Source: Clostridia bacterium (GTDB lineage Bacteria; Bacillota_A; Clostridia; Christensenellales; Aristaeellaceae). Taken from it: DNA of 5,046 nucleotides. Positions 1 through 5,046 of the stretch are shown piece by piece. The notes beneath the pieces were generated by a model that worked only from the letters and a program-made list of their open reading frames with translations, did no database searches and was not told where the DNA came from. Position 1 is the stretch's first letter. Each line of letters starts with the position of its first letter. The stretch is from assembly GCA_017398245.1 (NCBI GenBank), contig JAFQGN010000323.1, positions 1 to 5,046 on the forward strand, given 5' to 3'. Position numbers and translations under genes: made by a program.

Positions 1-423
1 CTTGGCGATCTTGTCCACGCGGATATAATCGCTCATGCGGGAAATATGATAGAACCAGTTGGTCGCAGCCTCGGGGCCCTCTTCCTCTTCCAGCTGGGCA
101 AACTTAGCGCGCACCATGGCCGGATGGGGAGTGATGCAGCCGCAAAGCCTGGCGCCGAAACGGTCGCGCTCGTCAGCGGTGTCTTCGATAATGCCGCGCT
201 CCGCAGCAATGTCTTCCAGCTCTTCCAGCACATTGGTCAGCGTGTCCGGCAGTTCATAGGGGATCTTCGCGCCTTCGGCCGGAGCGTCCATACGCATCAC
301 GTCCAGCAGCTGGTTGCGGGCATAACGCCTGTCCTCTTCTTCGATCAGCTGTTCGCGCACGGCAAACGCCACGATCAGTTCAATGGCTTCCGTTGCACGC
401 ATTGCCATTTCCATTTCCGTCAT
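1..423 (-). CDS. galT: UDP-glucose--hexose-1-phosphate uridylyltransferase, class 2 (N-terminal part, cut by window edge)
   Basis: GalT swaps uridylyl groups between UDP-glucose and galactose-1-phosphate in the cytoplasmic Leloir pathway, giving UDP-galactose and glucose-1-phosphate. Only the first 141 codons are present; the reading frame is open to the left edge, so the gene continues outside. The Bacillota-type enzyme is normally around 500 residues, so roughly 70 percent, including the catalytic histidine region, is not visible. Recognition rests on the family's N-terminal pattern: a helical start (AIELIVAFAVREQL, residues 13-26), an acidic middle section, RLCGCITPHPAMVRAKF (92-108) and the characteristic TNWFYHISRMSDYIRVDKIA (121-140). 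The start at 423 is chosen because GGAGG lies four bases upstream; in-frame ATGs at codons 4, 6 and 8 are alternatives. The gene opens its own unit, since the gene upstream ends at a terminator (591-620) and a palindrome lies between them. Confidence 0.9.
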   Translation of the reverse strand, partial: MTEMEMAMRATEAIELIVAFAVREQLIEEEDRRYARNQLLDVMRMDAPAEGAKIPYELPDTLTNVLEELEDIAAERGIIEDTADERDRFGARLCGCITPHPAMVRAKFAQLEEEEGPEAATNWFYHISRMSDYIRVDKIAK

Positions 424-492
424 AACTCCTCCGCCTTATCTCGCCGACATGCGGCTGTAATCTTTTTTCATGCTTTCTATGGTACCGAACAA

Positions 493-521
493 ATGTTATG
501 CGCGCAAGGCAGAAACGGAAA
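493..521 (-). promoter_or_regulatory. Possible galT promoter (weak match)
   Basis: On the minus strand TTTCCG (516-521) and TAACAT (493-498) are separated by 17 bases, giving 3/6 and 4/6 matches to the -35 and -10 consensus. Transcription would begin near 486 with a leader of about 60 bases. An alternative pair, TTGCGC plus TACCAT slightly nearer the gene, is equally weak. The call is supported mostly by the need for a promoter after the upstream terminator. The -35 candidate overlaps one arm of the palindrome at 516-537. Confidence 0.3.
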
Positions 522-537
522 ATATGCATGTTTTCCG
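516..537. repeat. 22-bp near-perfect palindrome upstream of galT, candidate operator
   Basis: The arms CGGAAAA and TTTTCCG flank an ATGCAT core, and 10 of the 11 base pairs are symmetric; only the pair 523/530 is mismatched. It lies 93 bases upstream of the galT start and overlaps the possible -35 box, as expected of a binding site for a dimeric repressor. It is not a catabolite-response (cre) sequence, and the core lacks the CpG centre usual for LacI-family sites. The cognate regulator is unknown and not encoded in the window. Confidence 0.5.
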
Positions 538-551
538 GCGTTTTTTACGCC
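537..551. repeat. Short inverted repeat abutting the palindrome
   Basis: GGCGT (537-541) and ACGCC (547-551) form a 5-bp stem around a loop of five T residues (A residues on the minus strand). It shares its first base with the 22-bp palindrome. It is not followed by a T tract on either strand, so it does not look like a terminator. Its role is unknown and it may be chance. Confidence 0.3.
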
Positions 552-590
552 CGCGCCGCATCCCGCCGCCCGTGTAAAATGCCCCTGCAT

Positions 591-620
591 AAGAAAAAGT
601 CCTCCGCCAAAGCAGAGGGC
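591..620 (-). terminator. Intrinsic terminator of the EamA permease gene
   Basis: On the minus strand GCCCTCTGC and GCGGAGGAC (599-620) form a 9-bp stem with one C/A mismatch and one G/U pair, closed by a TTTG loop. TTTTTCTT (591-598) follows directly. It sits about 40 bases after the stop codon at 660 and separates the EamA unit from galT. Confidence 0.85.
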
Positions 621-659
621 TCCTTCTATGTATTCCGGTGCGGGCCGACTCGCCCGCCT

Positions 660-1571
660 TTATTCTTTTTCGTCCGTCGCGAACCGGTTCACGCCCCATA
701 CGCCGATCAGGATGCACACGAACGCGCCCAGCGAAAGCAAACTGAACTGATCCTTCATGATCAGAACGCCCGCCAGCACGCTCACCACCGTGCCCATGCA
801 CGAAAAAATGGTCGAACGCGCCACCGTGAGCTTCGCCAGCGAGTAGTTCGCCAGCATGTACGCGCCCACCGAAGAAAGCCCGCCCAGATACAATATCGCC
901 ACGATAAACCTCGGATGGCTCAGCGCAAGCCCCATCTCGCCGAACGCTCCCGCGCCGTACTGGATCAGCGCATGCGCGGCAAAGGCGATAAAGCCTACCG
1001 TGAACATGACGTACGTCAGCTCAAAGGGCGTGTAGTCCTTCGAAAGCCGCCTTACCAGCAGCGAATACAGCGATCCCACCGCATACGCGGCGATCAGGCA
1101 CACGCAGCCGGTCACGGTGTTCTGTCCGGAGGACGCCGTCTGCAGCGAGACCATCAGAACGCCCGCAATGGACAGCCCCATGCAGGCCCACTGCTTTCTG
1201 TTGGGCCTTTCGCGCAAAATCAGCGCGCCGGCAATGGCGGTAAAGATCGGGTTCGTGGCCGAAACCATGCCCGTGAACGAGGTCGTCGTGTACTTCAGCC
1301 CGTAGTTTTCCAGATAGAAATACAAAACCGGCTGCAAAAGCCCCAGCAGAATCGGCGCCCACAGCATTTTCCTTTTCTTCCCCTTCAGATCCAGCCTGAG
1401 CACGCCCAGTGCCACCAACAGGTTCATCAGCACAACCGTCACGCTGAAGCGCAGGCACAAAAGGATCACCGGCTGCGTGATCTCCAGCCCGATCTTCGAA
1501 AACAGATAGCTCAGCCCAAAAATCCCGTAGGCCGCGCCCGCCGCCAGCATGCCTTTTTTCTCTTCGCTCAT
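660..1571 (-). CDS. EamA/DMT-superfamily permease
   Basis: A 303-residue inner-membrane protein of the drug/metabolite transporter superfamily. These proteins usually carry ten membrane helices as two EamA repeats and export small metabolites or amino acids; the substrate cannot be told here. The first repeat spans roughly residues 7-143 and contains the family signature GLKYTTTSFTGMVSATNPIF (91-110) followed by a short positively charged loop (RERPNRKQ). The second spans about 154-295, with NYSLAKLTVARSTIF (242-256) and a matching final helix pair. Both repeats and the length are typical, so the gene looks intact. The frame remains open for 126 codons upstream of the chosen ATG, but that part is basic and unlike a transporter. 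Starting at MSEEKKG places the first helix normally. AAAAGGA lies ten bases upstream and a TATAAT promoter lies further up (1608-1636). It is transcribed alone, between two terminators. Confidence 0.9.
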   Translation of the reverse strand: MSEEKKGMLAAGAAYGIFGLSYLFSKIGLEITQPVILLCLRFSVTVVLMNLLVALGVLRLDLKGKKRKMLWAPILLGLLQPVLYFYLENYGLKYTTTSFTGMVSATNPIFTAIAGALILRERPNRKQWACMGLSIAGVLMVSLQTASSGQNTVTGCVCLIAAYAVGSLYSLLVRRLSKDYTPFELTYVMFTVGFIAFAAHALIQYGAGAFGEMGLALSHPRFIVAILYLGGLSSVGAYMLANYSLAKLTVARSTIFSCMGTVVSVLAGVLIMKDQFSLLSLGAFVCILIGVWGVNRFATDEKE

Positions 1572-1607
1572 CTCCGCCGCATCCTTTTCTTTCGTTCTCA
1601 ACGCCGG

Positions 1608-1636
1608 ATTATACGCACATCTCCTTCCGCGCGCAA
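1608..1636 (-). promoter_or_regulatory. Sigma-70-type promoter of the EamA permease gene
   Basis: A perfect TATAAT (1608-1613) lies 17 bases downstream of TTGCGC (1631-1636), a 3/6 match to the -35 box. Transcription would start near 1601, giving a leader of about 30 bases with the ribosome binding site in it. The position just upstream of the chosen start codon supports that start. The rest of the gap up to the ClC terminator (1637-1814) shows nothing recognisable. Confidence 0.65.
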
Positions 1637-1814
1637 GACGCTCCCCGTTAAACCTCTCCCGTACACACGCCCAAAGCCCATATCGTCGCAAGTACATGCC
1701 GGTTAAAAATCGTTCACCCGCAGCCTTCCGATCGGCCCCGCCCGCTCCGCTCTTCTCATGCGCAAACAAACCGAACGCGAACTCAAGCGATCGTACCCAC
1801 CATCCCGCCAAATC

Positions 1815-1844
1815 AAAAACGCTCCCGTCTCCGGGAGCGTTTTT
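1815..1844 (-). terminator. Strong hairpin terminator of the ClC gene, symmetrical on both strands
   Basis: A perfect 13-bp inverted repeat (1815-1827 with 1832-1844, core CGCTCCCG/CGGGAGCG) has a 4-base loop and flanking A5/T5 tracts. It can therefore terminate transcription in either direction. It begins one base beyond the ClC stop codon. Read on the minus strand, it ends that transcript and insulates the downstream EamA promoter. Confidence 0.92.
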
Positions 1845-1845
1845 C

Positions 1846-3111
1846 TCAGTGCGAATGCACCTGCTCGTTTTCGTCGGCATGGCCGAGCTTGGACTGGGCA
1901 AACCGCTGCTCGTGATACAAACTGTAATGCCCGGATAACATGAACGCAACGGCTACGCACGTGCCAAACAGCGGCAGATATTCCGCGCCGAACAGCTCGA
2001 TCGACAGCATGATCGCCGCCAGCGGCGCGTTCGTCACGCCCGCAAACACGCCCGCCAGCCCCAGCGCCGCGCCCAGGGCCGGATCCAGCCCCAGCAGCCC
2101 GGCTACCGTGCAGCCCATCGTGGAACCCACGAAGAACGAAGGCACGATCTCGCCGCCCTTGAACCCCGCGCCCAGCGTGATCGCCGTGAAAATGATCTTC
2201 AGCGCAAACGCCTCGGGCCTTGCATGCCCCTCCAGCGCGTGGAAAATGGTGTGCATGCCGCCGCCGTTGTAATCGCGCGAGCCCAGCACGATCGTGAGCG
2301 CGGCCACGACCAGACCGCCCACCGCAATGCGCACAAATTCGTTCGGAAACACCTTTTTCTGCAATCTGCCGCTCACATGCATCGCCGTGCAAAACAGCAT
2401 CGCCGTCACTGCGCAGGCCATGCCCACGCCCGCCGTCTGCAAAACGCTCATCGGCGTGACGCCCGCCAGCCCTGCCGCCAGCGCAAACGGCTCCACCGGC
2501 GCGCCTACAACGCGCGCCATCCAGTTCGCCGCCACGGCCGAGACCACGCACGGCAAAAGCGCCCTGTCGTTGAACTTGCCCACCTCTATGATCTCCAGCA
2601 CAAAGATCGCCGCCGTGATGGGCGTTCCGAACAACGCAGAAAACAGCGCGGCCATGCCGCACAATTCAAAAATACGCCTCGTGTCCGCGTGCGGATCCGG
2701 GTGCGTCAAATCGCCCACCGCCGCGCCGATCGATCCGCCCAGCTGCAAGGCCGCGCCCTCCCGGCCGGAAGAGCCGCCGCACAGATGCGTAAGCACGGTA
2801 GAAATGAAGATCGCCGGGGCCATCTGCACCGGCACCTTGCCCTGATCGCGCACCGTCGCAATGATCTTGTCCGTGCCGATGGACAGCGGCAGCCGCAGCA
2901 CATAATATACTTCGGCGATCACCAGACCCGCGACCGGCAGCGCAAACAAAAGCCAGTTGTGCGCGGCATGCAGCGCCGTCGCCTTGTCCACCGCGATCGC
3001 AAACAGCGCGCCCACAAACCCGCACAGCAGGCCGATCAACGCGCCCGTGCACAGCCAGCGCAGCAGCGCCAGCACATATTGCCAGGAGGACTTCATTCTT
3101 GCCCCATTCAT
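1846..3111 (-). CDS. ClC-family anion channel/antiporter, resembling the fluoride-type (ClC-F) branch
   Basis: A 421-residue polytopic membrane protein of the ClC family, which moves chloride, fluoride or other anions, often in exchange for protons. The diagnostic helix-N cap reads GGSSGREGAALQLGGS (112-127), with Glu118 as the gating glutamate. GAGFKGGEIVPSFFVG (314-329) is the second filter segment, and FGTPITAAIFVLE (161-173) precedes the interior region. The canonical GSGIP anion filter is absent: the aligned stretch reads SIGTDK (77-82). The internal proton glutamate of E. coli ClcA appears replaced by Ile174. The segments MAPAIFISTVLTHL (97-110) and GFKGGE are reminiscent of fluoride/proton antiporters, but chloride transport cannot be excluded. 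No CBS domains follow; the tail is short and histidine-containing. The start at 3111 is chosen for GAAGGA eight bases upstream; Met6 at 3096 is the alternative. It lies 97 bases behind the MFS gene and ends at a strong terminator. Confidence 0.9.
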   Translation of the reverse strand: MNGARMKSSWQYVLALLRWLCTGALIGLLCGFVGALFAIAVDKATALHAAHNWLLFALPVAGLVIAEVYYVLRLPLSIGTDKIIATVRDQGKVPVQMAPAIFISTVLTHLCGGSSGREGAALQLGGSIGAAVGDLTHPDPHADTRRIFELCGMAALFSALFGTPITAAIFVLEIIEVGKFNDRALLPCVVSAVAANWMARVVGAPVEPFALAAGLAGVTPMSVLQTAGVGMACAVTAMLFCTAMHVSGRLQKKVFPNEFVRIAVGGLVVAALTIVLGSRDYNGGGMHTIFHALEGHARPEAFALKIIFTAITLGAGFKGGEIVPSFFVGSTMGCTVAGLLGLDPALGAALGLAGVFAGVTNAPLAAIMLSIELFGAEYLPLFGTCVAVAFMLSGHYSLYHEQRFAQSKLGHADENEQVHSH

Positions 3112-3143
3112 CCCCAAATTCCTTCCGTTTCCTCGAAAATCGC

Positions 3144-3161
3144 GCACAGCGTCTGCCGTGC
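3144..3161 (-). repeat. Small hairpin at the 5' end of the predicted ClC leader
   Basis: GCAC/GTGC plus inner GC/GC form a 6-bp stem with one mismatch around a 4-base loop, right where the transcript from the TATAAT box would begin. There is no T tract after it. It may stabilise the messenger's 5' end or may be chance in GC-rich DNA. Confidence 0.3.
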
Positions 3162-3168
3162 GGGCACT

Positions 3169-3174
3169 ATTATA
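3169..3174 (-). promoter_or_regulatory. -10 box of a probable ClC gene promoter
   Basis: A perfect TATAAT lies in the gap between the MFS stop and the ClC start, 58 bases before the start codon. No good -35 is present at 16-18 bases; only an A/T-rich run (TTTATAAAAATAT) lies upstream and may compensate. Transcription would begin near 3162. No fluoride (crcB) riboswitch consensus is apparent in the leader. Confidence 0.5.
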
Positions 3175-3208
3175 TTCCTCGTATCCGCATATTTTTATAA
3201 AGGCCGTG

Positions 3209-4444
3209 TTAGTTCCTTTGGTATTGCCGTCCGTCTTCCCGCACGGCAGGCTGCCTGCGCGCAAACAGCCAGTATACCAGCCCGCTGATCAGCTGCATCA
3301 TGCCCGAAAACAGCAGCAGCCACACCACCGGAATCCTGCCCAGCGCCGCGCCCGCCGCGATCGAGCCCAACGAGATCCCGCCCTGAAACAGCCCGATCCT
3401 AACCGCCGTAAAGCTGCCGATGCATTCGTACGGCACCAGCTTCGCCACCAATACCGGCGCGGCATTGTCCGCCACGCTCTGCCCCAGCAGCAAAACCAGA
3501 TACACCGCCGCAAACACGCTGAAATTGCGGCCCGCCATCAGCATCGGCAGCAGCGCGCACATCGCCGCGCTCGCGCCGAAATACAGCCAGTGCGCGCGGA
3601 ATCGCCCCGCAAGGTGCAAAAAACCATACGCGCCCACGATCGAGGCCACCGTCGCGATCACGCCCATCGCCGAACTCTGCGCCGCATGGATCCCCAGCTC
3701 GTGTATGCCGATCGTCGCCAGCATGCCGATCACGCCCGTGTTGAACCCGCGCATCAGATTCGGCAAAAACAGCACCCGGAACGCCGGCAGCTTCAGCGTC
3801 GCCAACAGACCCGAATCCTTCTTTTCCGCCGCCTCCTGCACCAGCATCACCGGCTTCATCGCCCGCGTGCACAGCGAAGCGCCCGCCATGCACATGGCCG
3901 AAAGCGCGTACATCGCGCTCATCACACGGTCGATATGGAACTTCGACAGCAAAAACGTGGTCAGACTGCCGATGCACACCGCTGCAATGCCGCTCGTGAT
4001 CCCCTGATACGAATTGAGCCGCGCGTAATGGCGCATGTCGATGATCTGATAGGGCACCCGGTAATCCAATATGCCGTTCAGCCCCAGCAGCACGCTCTGC
4101 ACCACGCCCGCAGCCAGTACCGCGCCAAAGAGCGCTCCGGCGGGCGCCTCCGCCCAAAATGTGAACAGCAGCATCACCACATAATACAGCGGCATGCACC
4201 CCAGCAGCGCGGCCGATTTCTTCAGCGGCTCGCGCAGCCTGTCCACCGCCGCGGAAAACAGCAGCATGGATACCATCTGCACCATGCTCAGCGCCGCTGC
4301 GAGCATGCCGATCCGGTCCACCGGCACACCGTGCGCCGCCAGAAACGTCTGCAAAAGCGTCCCGGCAAAAAATGTATTCGCTATGCACGTGCATGCGCAT
4401 CGCCCGTAATATTTTACCTCATTGCGCGAAAACCCGCCCTGCAT
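3209..4444 (-). CDS. Major facilitator superfamily permease, substrate unknown
   Basis: A 411-residue membrane protein with about twelve hydrophobic segments in two halves, linked by a charged central loop (around residues 195-218, with EAAEKKDSG). This is the layout of MFS secondary transporters. The loop between helices 2 and 3 reads AAVDRLREPLKKS (65-77), a degenerate form of MFS motif A (D-R-basic). Glycine-rich segments such as GLFQGGISLGSIAAGAALG (351-369) fit the C-terminal half. No specific subfamily is recognised, so export of a drug or metabolite and uptake of a sugar are both possible. The start at 4444 is preferred because GGGAG lies nine bases upstream; the ATG at 4453 directly abuts that motif. 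A cytoplasmic tail (RRQPAVREDGRQYQRN) ends the protein. The likely promoter lies about 350 bases upstream (4791-4819). No terminator follows, so read-through into the ClC gene is possible. Confidence 0.87.
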   Translation of the reverse strand: MQGGFSRNEVKYYGRCACTCIANTFFAGTLLQTFLAAHGVPVDRIGMLAAALSMVQMVSMLLFSAAVDRLREPLKKSAALLGCMPLYYVVMLLFTFWAEAPAGALFGAVLAAGVVQSVLLGLNGILDYRVPYQIIDMRHYARLNSYQGITSGIAAVCIGSLTTFLLSKFHIDRVMSAMYALSAMCMAGASLCTRAMKPVMLVQEAAEKKDSGLLATLKLPAFRVLFLPNLMRGFNTGVIGMLATIGIHELGIHAAQSSAMGVIATVASIVGAYGFLHLAGRFRAHWLYFGASAAMCALLPMLMAGRNFSVFAAVYLVLLLGQSVADNAAPVLVAKLVPYECIGSFTAVRIGLFQGGISLGSIAAGAALGRIPVVWLLLFSGMMQLISGLVYWLFARRQPAVREDGRQYQRN

Positions 4445-4500
4445 TCCGCCCATCTCCCGTCTGTATCTCCAAGCCGCAGTGCCCGTCCGCCCGGCCGACT

Positions 4501-4675
4501 ATCGCGCCATCGCTTCCGCAAAAGCCCGTCCTCACTCGTCCGCTCCAGCCGACCGAACCGCGCGTCCGCCCAATACCAATCCTTTTCCTTCAACAGCACG
4601 GCCGCACCGCCCCCCTCTCGCGCGCCCGATCATCCCGTTTGCATTCTCCCACACCCTCGTCAGGCTTCTCTCTGC
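4501..4675 (-). pseudogene. Possible remnant of a PP2C-type (PPM) protein phosphatase
   Basis: PP2C phosphatases remove phosphate from Ser/Thr and carry the pattern AN-x-x-I, then a Gly/Thr turn, a hydrophobic strand, Y-hydrophobic-A and GDSR. On the minus strand one frame reads AERSLTRVWENANGMIG, like the helix before that turn (codons within 4610-4675). A second frame, after a shift, reads GGGAAVLLKEKDWYWADARF (4555-4614) and continues GRLERTSEDGLL, ending near 4501. The second part aligns without gaps to the usual strand-GDSR-hairpin region, but the key GDS is replaced by RFG. The frames are shifted and broken by stops, and the N-terminal DGMGG motif and everything beyond the hairpin are missing. 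This is an interpretation of short, low-complexity matches in GC-rich DNA and may be coincidence. Confidence 0.22.
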
Positions 4676-4745
4676 GCGGCCCAATGCCCTTGCGTATACG
4701 ATCCAACGCCGGGGCCATCTCCAACAGACTCCGTCCGCCTCTTCA

Positions 4746-4782
4746 GGATGCGCCGCCGCAATCCTCGCTGCGCGCCGCATCC
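4746..4782 (-). repeat. Hairpin at the predicted start of the MFS transcript
   Basis: GGATGCG (minus strand, 4776-4782) pairs perfectly with CGCATCC (4746-4752), with a nested CGCA/TGCG pair inside. The first stem base is about two bases after the predicted transcription start near 4784. No T tract follows, so it is not a terminator. Confidence 0.35.
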
Positions 4783-4790
4783 ATTCCGAT

Positions 4791-4819
4791 ATTATCCCCC
4801 CGCGTCAAGCGCCTGTCAA
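4791..4819 (-). promoter_or_regulatory. Strong sigma-70-type promoter directed toward the MFS gene
   Basis: A perfect TTGACA (4814-4819) lies 17 bases from GATAAT (4791-4796, 5/6 match) on the minus strand. This is the best consensus promoter in the window. Transcription would start near 4784, giving about 340 bases of leader before the MFS start. It is divergent from the tRNA promoter, with 44 bases between the two -35 boxes. Confidence 0.7.
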
Positions 4820-4823
4820 GCGC
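4804..4823. repeat. Tandem 9-bp repeat over the -35 box, candidate regulator site
   Basis: GCGCTTGAC (minus strand) occurs at 4815-4823 and again at 4804-4812, a period of 11 bp, close to one helical turn. The first copy supplies most of the TTGACA box. Same-face repeats over a -35 box suit a regulator binding as a tandem dimer, but a local duplication is an alternative. Confidence 0.4.
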
Positions 4824-4863
4824 GCCGAAGCCCTTGCGCACACGGAAATTTACACACGGGCAG

Positions 4864-4893
4864 TTGCTATTTGGGGCCCGTTTGTAATATACT
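4864..4893 (+). promoter_or_regulatory. Promoter of the tRNA-Arg gene
   Basis: TTGCTA (4864-4869, 4/6 match) and TATACT (4888-4893, 5/6 match) are 18 bases apart. Transcription would start near 4900, leaving a 5' leader of about 16 bases to be trimmed by RNase P. Confidence 0.6.
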
Positions 4894-4916
4894 GTATTGG
4901 CTGGATATCAGCGCTT

Positions 4917-4992
4917 GCGCCCGTAGCTCAGTGGATAGAGTGTTCGACTCCGACTCGAAAGACCGTGGGTTCGAATCCCGCCGGGTGCGCCA
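4917..4992 (+). tRNA. tRNA-Arg (anticodon CCG)
   Basis: A complete 76-base cloverleaf with encoded CCA reads the arginine codon CGG. The acceptor stem GCGCCCG pairs with CGGGTGC (one G/U), followed by discriminator G and CCA at 4990-4992. The D arm is GCTC/GAGT with loop AGTGGATA. The anticodon stem TTCGA/TCGAA encloses loop CTCCGAC with anticodon CCG at 4950-4952. The variable loop is five bases, and the T arm GTGGG/CCCGC has loop TTCGAAT. All invariant positions checked are present. It is a single-gene unit with its own promoter and terminator, on the opposite strand from the protein genes. Confidence 0.97.
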
Positions 4993-4994
4993 AT

Positions 4995-5027
4995 CCCGGG
5001 GCTCCTTTGGAGACCCGGGTATTTTTT
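4995..5027 (+). terminator. Intrinsic terminator of the tRNA-Arg unit
   Basis: CCCGGG (4995-5000) pairs with CCCGGG (5014-5019). After one G/A mismatch, CTCC pairs with GGAG around a TTT loop. TA and six T residues follow (5022-5027). It begins three bases after the CCA end. Confidence 0.9.
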
Positions 5028-5046
5028 ATGCCCAAGGGATTCGAAC
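5028..5046 (-). other. T-arm-like sequence at the window edge (possible cut tRNA or tRNA relic)
   Basis: Read on the minus strand, the last 11 bases (5036-5046) are GTTCGAATCCC, identical to positions 4969-4979 of the tRNA-Arg T arm and containing the conserved G-TTCGA-x-x-C. This could be the 3' part of a convergent tRNA cut by the window. However, no CCA follows and the implied acceptor strand (GGGCATA) would demand an unusual U at position 1. A plus-strand ATG at 5028 has no ribosome binding site and follows a terminator, so no protein is called. Confidence 0.3.

Larger units (their letters stand above)
4445..4790. other. Gene-free stretch upstream of the MFS gene (long leader or decayed DNA)
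   Basis: These 346 bases hold no intact gene that I can support. Short open frames exist on both strands, but they are rich in Arg, Ala, Gly or Pro, as expected from GC-rich noncoding DNA. If the promoter at 4791-4819 serves the MFS gene, this stretch is its transcribed leader. The two items seen inside are a hairpin (4746-4782) and a possible phosphatase relic (4501-4675). Confidence 0.6.

Noticed and set aside
1568..1582. Four-codon upstream frame whose TGA overlaps the EamA start as ATGA
   Set aside because: The ribosome binding motif abuts its ATG, so initiation there is unlikely; such overlaps arise easily by chance.
498..1706. Plus-strand 402-codon open frame opposite the EamA gene
   Set aside because: It is rich in Arg, His and Gln, has no domain and lies antisense to a clear permease; it is an artefact of high third-position GC.
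1572..1949. 126-codon upstream extension of the EamA permease
   Set aside because: It is in frame but non-hydrophobic, crosses the ClC terminator and the end of the ClC gene, and lies mostly upstream of the permease promoter.
1703..2662. Minus-strand 319-codon frame overlapping the ClC gene
   Set aside because: It is an Arg/Gly/Ala-rich out-of-frame reading of the ClC coding sequence.
3112..3162. Possible fluoride riboswitch in the ClC leader
   Set aside because: The crcB-motif conserved blocks are not visible in these 50 bases, which are also short for the full aptamer plus ribosome binding site.
2224..3288. Plus-strand 354-codon open frame opposite the ClC gene
   Set aside because: Same Arg/His/Gln-rich shadow composition, antisense to a well-supported ClC gene.
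4372..4887. Plus-strand 171-codon open frame in the region upstream of the MFS gene
   Set aside because: It is Pro/Arg/Ser-rich, has no ribosome binding site or recognisable domain, and overlaps the start of the MFS gene and the minus-strand promoter.
5028..5046. Start of a plus-strand protein gene (MPKGFE)
   Set aside because: It has no ribosome binding site, follows a terminator tract directly, and this peptide start is typical of antisense reading through a tRNA T arm.
1..5046. CRISPR arrays, insertion sequences or phage genes
   Set aside because: No regularly spaced repeats, transposase or integrase frames, or terminal inverted repeats were seen.

Overview
The window is GC-rich, with strong G/C at third codon positions. 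The best guess at the host is a GC-rich member of the Clostridia (Bacillota). The grounds are a Bacillota-type (class 2) galactose-1-phosphate uridylyltransferase, clostridial-looking ClC and EamA transporters, purine-rich ribosome binding sites and sigma-70/sigma-A-like promoters. This placement is inference; no 16S or other marker gene is present.

All protein genes lie on the minus strand, so they read from right to left. From the right edge: a tRNA-Arg(CCG) unit on the plus strand (about 4864-5027) has its own promoter and an intrinsic terminator. Divergent from it is a minus-strand promoter with a perfect TTGACA box (4791-4819). It is followed by roughly 340 bases with no intact gene, possibly including a decayed PP2C-type phosphatase fragment. 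Next is an MFS permease (3209-4444). After a 97-base gap with a TATAAT box comes a ClC-family anion channel/antiporter (1846-3111), which ends one base before a perfect hairpin terminator (1815-1844). Then come about 240 bases, featureless apart from a good promoter at 1608-1636, and an EamA/DMT permease (660-1571) with its own terminator (591-620). At the left edge is the first 141 codons of galT (1-423), preceded by a near-perfect 22-bp palindrome that may be an operator.

The genes look like separate transcription units rather than one operon: each of the ClC, EamA and tRNA genes is followed by a clear terminator. MFS and ClC could be partly co-transcribed because no terminator is visible between them. 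Three neighbouring membrane transporters do not by themselves define a pathway. GalT belongs to the Leloir galactose pathway and is not obviously linked to the others.

I do not see an undescribed multi-gene system. The points most worth checking are the unusual filter region of the ClC protein, which resembles the fluoride-type ClC branch, the galT palindrome, the MFS promoter with 11-bp-spaced repeats and a long leader, and the possible phosphatase relic.
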